A DNA stretch of 29,674 nucleotides from an uncultured Collinsella sp. (GTDB taxonomy: Bacteria > Actinomycetota > Coriobacteriia > Coriobacteriales > Coriobacteriaceae), in NCBI GenBank assembly GCA_934654605.1, contig CAKUGH010000014.1, forward strand, positions 1 to 29,674. Direction: 5' to 3'. The notes beneath the pieces were generated by a model that saw nothing but the letters and a program-made list of their open reading frames with translations, ran no database searches and was not told the DNA's origin. Shown in pieces: positions 10,701 through 16,960 of the stretch; position 1 is the first letter of the stretch; every line of letters starts with the position of its first letter. A program made the position numbers and the translations under genes.

Positions 10701-11248
10701 CGACCGTTGCCAAGCCGGCGGATCCCACGCGCGATGGTTACACCTTTGCCGGTTGGTACACCGATGAGGCTTACACCAAGGCGTATGACTTTAGCGTTGC
10801 GGTGACGGCTGATATGACGCTGTATGCCAAGTGGGTCAAGAATGCTGTTAACCCTGGTGGTAACGGCGGCTCTGGTTCCAATGGCGGCTCGGGTAATGCC
10901 GGTGCTGGTTCTGGCTCCGGTAACGGCACAAACGGCCAGCAGACTGGCGGTGCTGTTGCTCCGGGTCAGAAGCCGGTGTCGTCGACCACGACCAAGACCA
11001 AGGACGACAAGGATTCCAAGAAGGATTCCGACAAGTCCGACAAGAAGGACAGTAAGAAGTCTGATAAGAAGTCCAGCAAGTCCAGCTCCAAGTCCGATAC
11101 GGGCTCGGCCGCCGCGACTACCGCCAAGAAGTCCGCTGAGGCTCCCGCGCAGCAGTCTGGCTTCAATCCGCTCGCCATCGTCGGCGTTGCGGCTGGCGTG
11201 ATCGGTCTTGCCGTCATCGCCGTGTTCGTATTCACCAAGCGTCGGTAG
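4709..11248 (+). CDS. Giant secreted surface protein: Ig-like repeats, transcobalamin-like DUF4430 domain, beta-propeller, C-terminal membrane anchor
   Basis: A 2179-residue protein. In order: signal peptide (hydrophobic core about residues 28-40, then AQMWA); Ala-rich low-complexity segment (47-134); about seven Ig-like repeats (135-910), each with a W in the middle and a G(K/C)Y-(I/L/V)-K type end; a mixed region; an atrophied-Ig-like (aBig) module (about 1147-1252); a DUF4430/transcobalamin-C-like domain (about 1410-1526, with YWSFFVNNGYASVGAPSYFL and KNGDCVEFRYV); a PQQ-like beta-propeller (about 1574-1970); one InlB/Flg_new repeat (about 1977-2044, FAGWYTDEAY...LYAKWV); a Gly/Ser then Lys/Ser/Asp linker; and a C-terminal membrane helix with the tail FTKRR. 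No LPXTG is seen. The start at 4709 follows AGGAG (4700-4704); an in-frame ATG at 4628 with GGAAGGAAGG upstream is an alternative (2206 residues). The cobalamin riboswitch upstream suggests corrinoid capture; this is inferred, not shown. Confidence 0.88.
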   Translation: MDMFEDERQRASWRRHGAIARGVAKRGLVAFLAFAMAFGTTPAQMWAEGAEGIAEAMAQAATAGEGAAADDNAAADADSNGAAAEDGAAIGDTAAKAAGNDSATADGAAGAENAAAVASVASEQGEAKAAASATTLTSEAKVYIQDSKDKDSSWSNKSGALKAGDTLWANMYDEVETEDYWGDPTTETKSIANPGTWNYTWLAADAKGYSTADYTQELGHEQSLVITGEMAGKYIICKVTVDGKDYYAPASTYDGSFNSNIIPGPVLGAGQMELNSVKLSSDMPSIGDTLTATPYVSYSQQAPADAKVTYTWSASTSQYSGFTKIEGETGATLTVTDNLEGKYIKVEATAGVNTVNKTTSSKVKQAGAVEISAVSIINTKDNTSVFTVGDTAQARAKEKGASTFIDADKLNFQWQCSDTKSGTYADIAGATGETLELTDALGGKYLKCKVSSKIGSSSLTNSTGALVAAAGSINVTSVTMSPTSGKVEVGSTITATAKAGSTDVTADSHVTWQWYKGTSNYASSCNTPIEGETGNTLTVTAALKGCYVVAKANGGYGEQKPYYAAGPVSVAGQVELYDVQFEGSPATNGVRVGDTLKTKVRKKDGSNYHYIDRTDNVTYQWQYANSSSSYDSAYTDIPGATEAAYTVDAAYAGKYLRVKVTSENTVSSTQKKSSYGGTQSVAPLGPVTLKGQYKLAGIELANKNVVLSVGSKITPSVQVPGSWSGSTKDVPDDAELTMAWYAKGEGDADWTELTDGIDKTDGSLTISDALVGKRIKVTASALDNTVEWVSSDSVTTAGEYNLLRVIANPQINSDSVHLVSGDGVKATVQAKRADGSATNGIDVTGQATVAWYAADDAKAPEADWTLLSDMSGAEATVSASAAGKYLKAVATSGSSTVELVSANKVIAAGSLEAAVQKLNDANKQIVVDYSAKGGNVNDALKAQLADLGFTDVDVKVSEGGVLFGAKDAKATVGISDAQDKTNGNVTFFYIDPNDYTGYNIDGLRSADVMFELSRDGKTEHYQPNKSVQVAWDEAKLQDLLDGAAESLQIGYAAGESADGVTQNVTLPYKAGSAKKFSVEWTSSDTERLFVSGYSWEDKTGKVSRASSDRDVTLTAKVTVTSGDIKLTGSHDFTVTVKGDPEKVAADKKALQEKVDAAFTYDNIKYSGTDAVANKDGLTADLQMPRTSTLNIDGKYYKVEYSASTDDITFNGYKGTVYQPLPGTEAAKTKITLTVTDKSNAEVTASKTLDFAIAPQDQGELDAELFHLSLAKSTFSQGILDGQDASNVTGNLHAPLKVYGQGYAVNWCYSSEEAAGHYGFVFSELSGGTENTYRLLKSSKPSVIAHENLILTQPEYNTKVTISGRLKSERFARYAELYPDNSDYAVLAGLDVSATVNVKGTTGLDNPNEGKTITVTAKVTGVSASDAGGNYTEQSVVPLTELTLPADEDTTAESVLEQLMTAAGCTNLEANAWGLTSATMPDGRVLSTTSAAPYSYWSFFVNNGYASVGAPSYFLKNGDCVEFRYVKGDGTQKPSTAPATNPGTEHPDVDAAWNGFANGGSGSSTDALTPTTKTDTPSWALNLLTEEQQKAGANFSASDPIAANGKVYLVTGASVWNGKTWNAVLNEVDPETGSVVRSLELGSSMDSTCRPVIAQGIILVPLSGGYLQAVSAKTFETLWYSDAFTKQNLSSLTVDGDYVYINTLDYWSGDNVQNGTVRRINIHTGAIAGSVSVADGGYYWSGGLMVNGYYVVGGDFGQVRVYSADLSKLVGSIKLSGGNIRSALVLHDGFVYAVTRDDGTLHKLTIGSDGSVTEAAKVQFAAYSTSTPVFSGKYAFIGGATANNWKSMAKAKAKAKAKATAKGLLSIIDLSDMSVRQITKADGEDLGFESKGTPLVSTHDGETYVYFTLNGAKGNWPNYTTGGGVYMYKLGDAEATEVFVPGSGYANYCMASVVCDQFGNLYYTNDSGHLFCVKSQSHRVKFDAQGGSATGDQTPASGSTVAKPADPTRDGYTFAGWYTDEAYTKAYDFSVAVTADMTLYAKWVKNAVNPGGNGGSGSNGGSGNAGAGSGSGNGTNGQQTGGAVAPGQKPVSSTTTKTKDDKDSKKDSDKSDKKDSKKSDKKSSKSSSKSDTGSAAATTAKKSAEAPAQQSGFNPLAIVGVAAGVIGLAVIAVFVFTKRR
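10250..10291 (+). repeat. In-frame GCTAAG hexamer tandem repeat (7 units)
   Basis: Seven hexamers, five of them exact GCTAAG (fourth GCCAAG, sixth GCTACG), encode an Ala-Lys run inside the beta-propeller region of the giant surface protein. The unit is a multiple of three, so slippage would change loop length without shifting the frame. Confidence 0.9.
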
Positions 11249-11257
11249 GTGAGGGCT

Positions 11258-12154
11258 GTGTCCAATAAGCCTCAGGACGCCGAGTCCAAGCAGCCCGACT
11301 CGTCGTTCATCCAGCTCGACGACACTGTGCAAAAGGGCGCCGCTTCGGCGGCGTCCGCCCCTCGGCGCAAGGCGCTTGTTGGCGCTCTGACGGCCGTCTG
11401 CATCGTGTTGATTGTCGTCTCGCTGGGCTTTGTTCGCCCTTCCGTCAGCGGTGCCTGGTCCATCGATTGGATTGTCGAGACCGTGGCGGGGGAGAGTGTC
11501 GTTGCCAAGGAAGCGTCGGTTTCCGGCTCGACTACCGCTTCGGGTAAGACTGGAGCCAAGGGCTCAAAATCTTCGGATGATGCGAGCTCTGAGTCCAAGG
11601 ATCCGGACGAATCCGACTCCAAGGACGATTCCGAGTCTTCGGACAAGGACTCGAAAGAGAAGAAGTCCGAAGGCAAGGACGGCAAGAAGTCCGATGGCAA
11701 ATCCGCCGGGCAGAGTTCCGGTTCCACTGGTGGACCTGGTTCTTCTGGCGGCGCCTCGTCGGGCGGCGGCTCAACCACTGACGGTGCGCCTGTCTCTGGT
11801 GGCAGCAGCGCCTCTGCAGGCAGCCACGGCGGCTCGCAGCAGCCTGGCTACATTACCGTGACGGTCTCGGTCACGTCGAGTGCCGTGGGCAATCCTGTCT
11901 CGTCTGGCGGCACGTTCACCTTTAACGAGGGTGCCACTCCCTATGACGCACTGTGCGCGCTGGGCCTTTCTATTAACGCGCATGGCTCGTCGTATGGCAC
12001 GTATGTTGCCGCGATCGGCGGCTTGGCCGAGAAAGAGCACGGCGGCACAAGCGGCTGGATGTACTCCGTCAACGGCGTAACGCCCAATACGGCCTGCAGC
12101 AACTACGTTCTCAAAAACGGTGACAACGTAGTCTGGTATTACGTTACAGGCTAG
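11258..12154 (+). CDS. Membrane-anchored DUF4430 (transcobalamin-like) protein
   Basis: A 298-residue protein with three parts: a short cytosolic N-terminus and one membrane segment (ALVGALTAVCIVLIVVSLGF, about 37-56); a long Ser/Asp/Lys- then Gly/Ser-rich spacer (about 80-195) suited to crossing the wall; and a C-terminal DUF4430 domain (about 200-298) with the typical TPYDAL, SGWMYSVNGVTPN, NYVLKNGDNVVWYYV pattern. DUF4430 is related to the C-terminal cobalamin-capping domain of transcobalamin and intrinsic factor. The gene starts about 10 bases after the giant surface protein stop, so it shares its riboswitch-controlled transcript, and ends at a strong terminator. The start is a GTG at 11258 with AGGTGAGG just upstream; the in-frame GTG at 11249 is an alternative. 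A role as a second cobalamin-binding or hand-over protein is inferred. Confidence 0.85.
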   Translation: MSNKPQDAESKQPDSSFIQLDDTVQKGAASAASAPRRKALVGALTAVCIVLIVVSLGFVRPSVSGAWSIDWIVETVAGESVVAKEASVSGSTTASGKTGAKGSKSSDDASSESKDPDESDSKDDSESSDKDSKEKKSEGKDGKKSDGKSAGQSSGSTGGPGSSGGASSGGGSTTDGAPVSGGSSASAGSHGGSQQPGYITVTVSVTSSAVGNPVSSGGTFTFNEGATPYDALCALGLSINAHGSSYGTYVAAIGGLAEKEHGGTSGWMYSVNGVTPNTACSNYVLKNGDNVVWYYVTG

Positions 12155-12175
12155 AGGCCTCGACATAACACGCCA

Positions 12176-12215
12176 AACGGGCGGTTCGGACCAACATCCG
12201 AGCCGCCCGTTTTCA
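12176..12215 (+). terminator. Rho-independent terminator of the riboswitch operon
   Basis: AACGGGCGGTTCGGA (12176-12190) pairs with TCCGAGCCGCCCGTT (12197-12211) over 15 bp with one G-T wobble and a 6-base loop, then TT. It lies 21 bases after the stop of the second DUF4430 gene. Confidence 0.85.
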
Positions 12216-12221
12216 TGCGAA

Positions 12222-12514
12222 TGGGACGCCGTTTCCCAATCGAGGCTCAATCGGAAATTGCATCCCACTCTGAAGGCGAATTCCGGGACACACTTTCCGC
12301 ATCAGCATCCATTGGGAAAGCGTATCCCATTCTGGACATCGATAATGGGATGCGCTTTCCGTTTCGGCGTCCGCGGGAAACTGCGTCCCGTTCTGGCGAC
12401 CGATTCCGGGACACACTTTCCGCTAGGACGGCGTTGCGGAAGCTACATCCCATTCTGAGGCTGCAATCTGGGATGCGCTTTCCGGAGCAGCGCCCCCGGG
12501 GAAACTATGTCTCA
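12222..12514. repeat. Phased array of ten 15-bp arms in alternating orientation, about 31-bp period
   Basis: Arms in one orientation resemble GGAAAGCGTATCCCA and start at 12253, 12315, 12376, 12438 and 12500. Arms in the other orientation resemble TGGGATGCGCTTTCC and start at 12222, 12284, 12346, 12407 and 12469. Start-to-start distances are 31 bases in every case but one (30). Between arms lie 15-16 bases of poorly conserved sequence; after each GGAAA-type arm the gap usually opens with TTCTG. The array sits between two converging genes, after both terminators. A 123-codon open frame across it rotates through the repeats and does not look like a real gene. Function is unknown. Confidence 0.85.
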
Positions 12515-12565
12515 TTCCGACGCCGTAGCCCACCTCGTACGCCTTCCCCGGCAGGCTCTGCAAAC

Positions 12566-12598
12566 AAAAAGCCGGTTGGAACATGAATTCCAACCGGC
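12566..12598 (-). terminator. Rho-independent terminator of the GtrA genes
   Basis: Read leftward, GCCGGTTGGAA (complement of 12588-12598) pairs with TTCCAACCGGC (complement of 12571-12581) in a perfect 11-bp stem with a 6-base loop. A T run follows (complement of 12566-12570). It closes the leftward transcript 26 bases after the stop at 12625. Confidence 0.85.
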
Positions 12599-12624
12599 TG
12601 CGAAGCGAGATTATGTTGGGTCGT

Positions 12625-13032
12625 CTACGACTGTGCGCCCTCGAGGAAAAAGCGACGGCTAAAGTAGTTGTACCAGGTGACCAGGAACGTAGCGATGGCC
12701 TTCATGGCCTGGTAGCCGATGCTCAAAAACGTGACGCCCACAAACATGTACAGGTCGTTGAGGCCCAGGCCAATCACCGACAGGATGGTGAAGATCGTGA
12801 ACTCGCGCTTGCGGCTCATGCCCTCGCGGTGGTCGAACACGTACTTCATGCTGAGCCAGTAGTTGACCACGACGGACGTGATGAACGAGATCGTGGTGCT
12901 CATCAAAAAGTCGAGGTGGAACAGCTCGACAAGCGCAATGAGCATGCCCCAGTCGATGCCAAAGGAAATAAGACCCACGACAGCGAACTTGAGGAACTGC
13001 TTGGTATGAGGTTGTGCCAGTGCCTTGCGCAC
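12625..13032 (-). CDS. GtrA-family membrane protein (copy 1)
   Basis: A 135-residue protein with four hydrophobic segments, the hallmark of the GtrA family: FLKFAVVGLISFGIDWGMLIAL, MSTTISFITSVVVNYWLSM, FTIFTILSVIGLGLNDLYMF and the region ending VTWYNYFSRRFFLEG. GtrA-like proteins are small polytopic membrane proteins linked to moving lipid-bound sugars for cell-envelope glycans. The start is GTG at 13032, with GGAT about 10 bases upstream. It is a paralogue of the next leftward gene (13252-13647): both share a KYVF..EGMSR+REF segment and the C-terminal FLEG. No glycosyltransferase gene is adjacent, so the glycan involved is unknown. Confidence 0.88.
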   Translation of the reverse strand: MRKALAQPHTKQFLKFAVVGLISFGIDWGMLIALVELFHLDFLMSTTISFITSVVVNYWLSMKYVFDHREGMSRKREFTIFTILSVIGLGLNDLYMFVGVTFLSIGYQAMKAIATFLVTWYNYFSRRFFLEGAQS

Positions 13033-13183
13033 GTAATCACATCCAATGCGTTGATGAATCGAGCAGAGGATACTTTAGAGCTTTTGCAAGGGAAACGTAA
13101 GGGCTTTGCCAAGAACTATACGAACTCGTCAAATTTTCAAGAGGCAATCCGCAAACGTGCCAAATTTGCCCGTAAACGAACGG

Positions 13184-13227
13184 GGCCCGCGAACGACGCC
13201 GCACCCAGTGCGCGTCGTTCGCGGGCC
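13184..13227 (-). terminator. Strong hairpin between the two GtrA genes, possible terminator
   Basis: GGCCCGCGAACGACGC (13184-13199) pairs perfectly with GCGTCGTTCGCGGGCC (13212-13227). It lies 25 bases downstream of the copy-2 stop on the minus strand. The T-tract is poor, so it may be a weak terminator or an mRNA-stabilising hairpin. Confidence 0.5.
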
Positions 13228-13251
13228 TCGTAACGCTGCGAGAATGCCGAG

Positions 13252-13647
13252 CTATTTGGTCTCGTCGCCCTCTAGGAAGATCTTGCGGGTCACAAAGTTG
13301 TAGACCATGACAAGCGCGGTGGCGCAAATCTTGGCGATATTGGCCTCGAGTCCCAGGCCGGCGTTGAGCGCCAACACGATGCCGTCGTTAAGCACCAGGC
13401 CGATCACGGACAGCACGACAAAGATGATAAACTCGCGACGGCGGCTCATGCCCTCCTTGTGCGCGAACACGTACTTCATGCTCGCGACGTAGTTAAAGAT
13501 GAGCGAGACGATAAAGCCGCTGGTGTTGGCGATCAGGATGTTAAGGCCCAGACCGTAGTGGAGCAGATTCATGATGCCGAAGTCGATGACCGTGGCGACG
13601 ACGCCGACGACGCCAAACTTCATGATCTGCGCAAGGAGCTTTTGCAT
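13252..13647 (-). CDS. GtrA-family membrane protein (copy 2)
   Basis: A 131-residue protein with four predicted membrane segments (MKFGVVGVVATVIDFGIM, ILIANTSGFIVSLIFNYVASM, FIIFVVLSVIGLVLNDGIV and the C-terminal helix before TRKIFLEG). The start is placed at 13647 (MQKLLAQIMKF), after an AGGCAGGT-like ribosome site; a longer reading from 13710 would add 21 residues overlapping a GC hairpin and looks like leader sequence. It is downstream of fbp on the same strand (78-base gap containing the short hairpin 13665-13678) and upstream of its paralogue. The tandem pair suggests local duplication. The role in envelope polysaccharide assembly is inferred from the family. Confidence 0.87.
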   Translation of the reverse strand: MQKLLAQIMKFGVVGVVATVIDFGIMNLLHYGLGLNILIANTSGFIVSLIFNYVASMKYVFAHKEGMSRRREFIIFVVLSVIGLVLNDGIVLALNAGLGLEANIAKICATALVMVYNFVTRKIFLEGDETK

Positions 13648-13725
13648 GGTACCTGCCTTTAGATGGCGCCGGGGCGCCGTGGGGATGACAAACTCAGCAA
13701 GTTTAGCCAATCCCCGCGGGCTGGG

Positions 13726-15642
13726 CTAGGCGCGCTCCTCGATAGCACCGTTTCTATATGCATCGAGCAGCTGACGTAGGTCCTGGATCTGGCTGCGGAT
13801 CTTGGCGCCCGAATCGGTATCGCTTACCATGCGGCGACGGTCGGCCTGGTCAAAACGGTTGGTCTCGCTCTCGATGTCCACGTTGCGCGTGAGTGCCTCG
13901 GCAACCGTCGTAAAGGCCCGGTGCGATTTGAGGCGGCAGCCGCGCGAGCTCGAGATGAGCGTATAACCGGCGATGCCCGTCTTGGGATGGTAGGCGCGGC
14001 AGAAGCCGCCATCGATGACCAGCAGCTTGCCCTCGGCGCGGATGGGCTGCTCGCCCTTGGTAGTTTTAACGGGTGTGTGGCCGTTGATGATGTGACCGGT
14101 CGGCGAGCAAGCCATGGGGACGACGCCGAACTCGTGCATGATGTCATCGCAGACCGAGGGCGACGTGGTGAGCGTGTAGTACGGATCCATCGGCTCGACC
14201 CAGGTACTCTTGTCGGCGATATAGGCGCGCTCGAAAGTGCGGACCAGACGCCCGCTGGCGGGCGAGTTAAAGCCGATCCACAGGTACCACATCCAGTCGA
14301 GGGCATCGCGGTCGCCCACGCGCCAGGCGCGGCGGGCGATACGGTCGCAAAAATCGAAATAATCGCGGCCGGCGTGCCACGTGCCCAGGCAGTTCATGCT
14401 GCTAAAGGTGCTGTCCTCATTGAGCGGCACACAGCCGTGGAACAGCAGGTTGCCGTTGGTGACCTTGTACATCGAGCCGTGGGAGTAGAGGAAATCGATA
14501 TGGCGATGCAGGTGATCGGCGGTGACAAACTCGGACACGAGCTTGTCGATGATGTGCTGCTCCTGGGGCGTGAGCGTGTAGGGGTCTGCCGGGTCGACGG
14601 TGGGGAAGTCGTTGGTCGTGAGCGGCCACACGCTGCCGTCGGCGAGCATGACCGTGCCGGTGTCGTGGTCGATCTTGTCGAGCAGCAGGCGGTCGGTCAT
14701 ATCGAACTCGGGGTGGCGTTGGATGATCTGGCCCTCGAGCTTAAAGAGCAGCACGTTGATGGCTTTGATCAGCGGGGTGATGGACTCACCCGCGGTGTAG
14801 GTGGCATCGGCGAAGGCGACAAGCTCGCGCAGCGAGATGCCGTAGTCGTTCTCCAGGATCTCGTAATTGTCGTAGCGCAGGTTGTTGCGCAGCACCGTGG
14901 CGATGCAGGCGGGCTCGCCGGCCGCAGCGCCCATCCACAGCAGATCGTGGTTGCCCCACTGGATGTCGAGCGAATGGTAGGTGAGCAGGCGATCCATAAT
15001 CTTGGCCGCGCCGCCGCCGCGGTCGAAGATGTCGCCCACGAGGTGCAGGTGGTCGACGGCTAGGCGCTTGATGAGCGAGGCAAGCGACTCGATAAAGTCG
15101 TCGGCGCTGGCGGTCTCCAGGATGGACTCCACGATGCGCTCGTGATAGCGCACGCGATAGTTGTTCTCGTCCGGGTGCGTGTGCAGCAGCTCGTCGATGA
15201 TGTAGGCGTAATCGCGCGGGATGGCCTTACGCACCTTGGAGCGGGTATAGCGGCTCGAAAGCGAGCGGGCAACCATAATGAGCTGGTCGAGCATTGTCTT
15301 GTACCAGGTGGGTGAGTCTTCGTGTTGGCTGCGGACCAGCTCGATCTTCTCGCGCGGGTAGTAGATGAGCGTGCACAGCTCGCCCTTTTCGTCAAAGGAA
15401 AGCGTGTCGCCAAAGATCTCGTCGACATGCTCGCGCACGACGCCCGAGCAGTTGTTGAGGATGTGCATAAAGGCTTCGTACTCGCCATGCACGTCGCTCA
15501 TAAAATGCTCGGTGCCCTTGGGCAGGTTGAGGATGGCCGAGAGGTTGATGATCTCGGTAAACGCGGATTGCTCGGTGGGAAATTGTCTCGACAGCAGGCG
15601 CAGATACTTGAAGTCTTGCGGATTGCGATCGAATGCGACCAT
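13726..15642 (-). CDS. fbp: Fructose-1,6-bisphosphatase, class 3
   Basis: A 638-residue protein matching the class 3 (Firmicutes-type) FBPase, usually about 640-670 residues. Metallophosphoesterase motifs appear in order: FMSDVHGEYEAF (48-59), HLVGDIFDRGG, IQWGNHDLLWMG, and INGHTPVK near the C-terminus. It removes the 1-phosphate from fructose 1,6-bisphosphate, the committed step of gluconeogenesis, in the cytosol. The ATG at 15642 is preceded by GGAAGG at a good distance. It diverges from degV with a 320-base intergenic region between them. Nothing unusual was seen in the sequence; the family assignment is secure. Confidence 0.96.
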   Translation of the reverse strand: MVAFDRNPQDFKYLRLLSRQFPTEQSAFTEIINLSAILNLPKGTEHFMSDVHGEYEAFMHILNNCSGVVREHVDEIFGDTLSFDEKGELCTLIYYPREKIELVRSQHEDSPTWYKTMLDQLIMVARSLSSRYTRSKVRKAIPRDYAYIIDELLHTHPDENNYRVRYHERIVESILETASADDFIESLASLIKRLAVDHLHLVGDIFDRGGGAAKIMDRLLTYHSLDIQWGNHDLLWMGAAAGEPACIATVLRNNLRYDNYEILENDYGISLRELVAFADATYTAGESITPLIKAINVLLFKLEGQIIQRHPEFDMTDRLLLDKIDHDTGTVMLADGSVWPLTTNDFPTVDPADPYTLTPQEQHIIDKLVSEFVTADHLHRHIDFLYSHGSMYKVTNGNLLFHGCVPLNEDSTFSSMNCLGTWHAGRDYFDFCDRIARRAWRVGDRDALDWMWYLWIGFNSPASGRLVRTFERAYIADKSTWVEPMDPYYTLTTSPSVCDDIMHEFGVVPMACSPTGHIINGHTPVKTTKGEQPIRAEGKLLVIDGGFCRAYHPKTGIAGYTLISSSRGCRLKSHRAFTTVAEALTRNVDIESETNRFDQADRRRMVSDTDSGAKIRSQIQDLRQLLDAYRNGAIEERA

Positions 15643-15868
15643 GAAACACCTTCCGATATGGTTGGTAAAACTGATAAAGCAGCGTTGAGCGTTTACCAGT
15701 ATGCGCCGGGTTTGTTTCGATTTAGCGCCGGCGGCTGAATTGTCGGCTGAACGGTTTGGTAAATCGATTTAGTCGAGGTAGATATGGCGGTTGAGTGGAG
15801 ACGAAGCGGGTGATTTTGCCCACGTTGGTCCATGGCGGGGATGGGGATGTTCATGATAAAGATATTCA

Positions 15869-15945
15869 ATACAAATGGTTCGCATTGGTAAAAAGTGGAC
15901 ATTTGTATCGTATTTAGGCTTGCTGTGCGATAATTTGCACAGCAA
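15869..15945 (+). promoter_or_regulatory. degV promoter region with two nested inverted repeats
   Basis: In the 320-base gap between fbp and degV there are two perfect 9-bp inverted repeats. ATACAAATG (15869-15877) pairs with CATTTGTAT (15900-15908), and TTGCTGTGC (15920-15928) with GCACAGCAA (15937-15945). The loop of the second holds GATAAT (15929-15934), which with the preceding TGC makes an extended -10. The palindrome therefore brackets the -10 and could be an operator. The ribosome site AAGGAG is at 15951-15956. The rest of the gap (15643-15868) shows no gene. Confidence 0.45.
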
Positions 15946-15962
15946 TACTTAAGGAGCCTCAT

Positions 15963-16853
15963 ATGAGTGATTATGTCCTGACCTGTGAATCCGCCGCCGA
16001 TCGAACCAGTGAGTTCTTTGCGTCGCGCAATATCCCTGTCGTGTGTTTTCATTACGAGATCGACGATGTTGTCTATACGGACGATCTGTATCAGTCGATT
16101 ACGCCGGACGAGTTTTTTGCCCAGATTGCCGCGGGCGCCATGCCCAAGACGTCTCAGGTGAGCGTGGGTGAGTACGAGGAGTTTTGGGAGCCGTTTGTTG
16201 CCGAGGGTAAAGACGTGCTGCACCTGGCGTTGTCCTCGGGTATTTCGGGCACGTATGGCTCGGCCTGCGTTGCGGCGCAGATGCTTGCCGATCGCTATCC
16301 CGAGGGCGGTAAGGTGCGCGTCATCGATTCGTTGGCAGCGTCTTCGGGCTTTGGCCTGCTGGCGGAATGTGCCGCCGACGTTCGCGATGGCGGCGCTTCG
16401 CTCGACGAGACGGCCGCTTGGATTGAGGAGCATAAACTCAACCTTCACCACTGGTTCTTCTCGACCGATCTGTCGAGCTACCTGCGCGGCGGTCGCATTT
16501 CGGCTGCGAGCGCGATCATCGGCACGGCGCTTAAGATTTGCCCACTTATGACGGTCGATTGCGAAGGTGGGCTGTCGCCACGTGAGAAGATTCGCACTAA
16601 GAAGCGTGCGATTTCCGAGATGGCTAAGACCATGATGGCACACGTGCAGGACGGTGCGGATTATTCGGGTAAGTGCATCATGTCGCACTCGGCGTGCCGC
16701 GAGGATGCCGAGGCCGTTGCGGCGCTGATTGAGGAACAGGTTCCGCAGCTTAAAGGCAAGATTGAGATCAACAATATCGGTACTCTGATCGGTTCGCATA
16801 CCGGACCTGGTACGGTGGCGCTCTTCTTTATGGGCGACAAGCGCGTGGATTAA
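15963..16853 (+). CDS. DegV-family fatty-acid-binding protein
   Basis: A 296-residue DegV protein. The conserved lipid-head-group motifs are visible: KTSQVSVGEYEEF in the N-terminal domain and LALSSGISGTYGSA just after, where a Thr and a Ser bind the carboxylate of a fatty acid. DegV/FakB proteins present fatty acids to the FakA kinase for incorporation into phospholipid, and act at the cytosolic side of the membrane. Length (about 280-300) and start (AAGGAG 6 bases upstream) are normal. No fakA is in this window, which is common because degV paralogues are scattered. The upstream region carries nested palindromes that suggest a dedicated regulator. Lipid specificity cannot be read from the sequence. 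Confidence 0.92.
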   Translation: MSDYVLTCESAADRTSEFFASRNIPVVCFHYEIDDVVYTDDLYQSITPDEFFAQIAAGAMPKTSQVSVGEYEEFWEPFVAEGKDVLHLALSSGISGTYGSACVAAQMLADRYPEGGKVRVIDSLAASSGFGLLAECAADVRDGGASLDETAAWIEEHKLNLHHWFFSTDLSSYLRGGRISAASAIIGTALKICPLMTVDCEGGLSPREKIRTKKRAISEMAKTMMAHVQDGADYSGKCIMSHSACREDAEAVAALIEEQVPQLKGKIEINNIGTLIGSHTGPGTVALFFMGDKRVD

Positions 16854-16917
16854 CGTTCGTGGGCTGGATGACAGTTTTAACGGCTGCGCCTGTCCCTCCT
16901 GACATTCGATAACAGAA

Positions 16918-16950
16918 AAGGCCCGTCCCGTTGTTTGCGGGGCGGGCCTT
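16918..16950. terminator. Bidirectional terminator between degV and the convergent gene
   Basis: AAGGCCCGTCCCG (16918-16930) pairs with CGGGGCGGGCCTT (16938-16950), with one G-T wobble. Leftward the stem is followed by TTTTCTGTT, a good tail for the minus-strand gene; rightward the tail is TGCTGTTG, weaker for degV. Confidence 0.7.
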
Positions 16951-16960
16951 GCTGTTGCGG

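Noticed and set aside
12222..12514. CRISPR array
   Set aside because: The arms alternate in orientation and are degenerate, the gaps are only 15-16 bp, and no cas gene is nearby.
12215..12586. 123-codon open frame on the plus strand across the 31-bp array
   Set aside because: The repeats have a 31-bp period, so the frame shifts with every unit. Open frames exist on both strands through base composition, and no ribosome site is seen.
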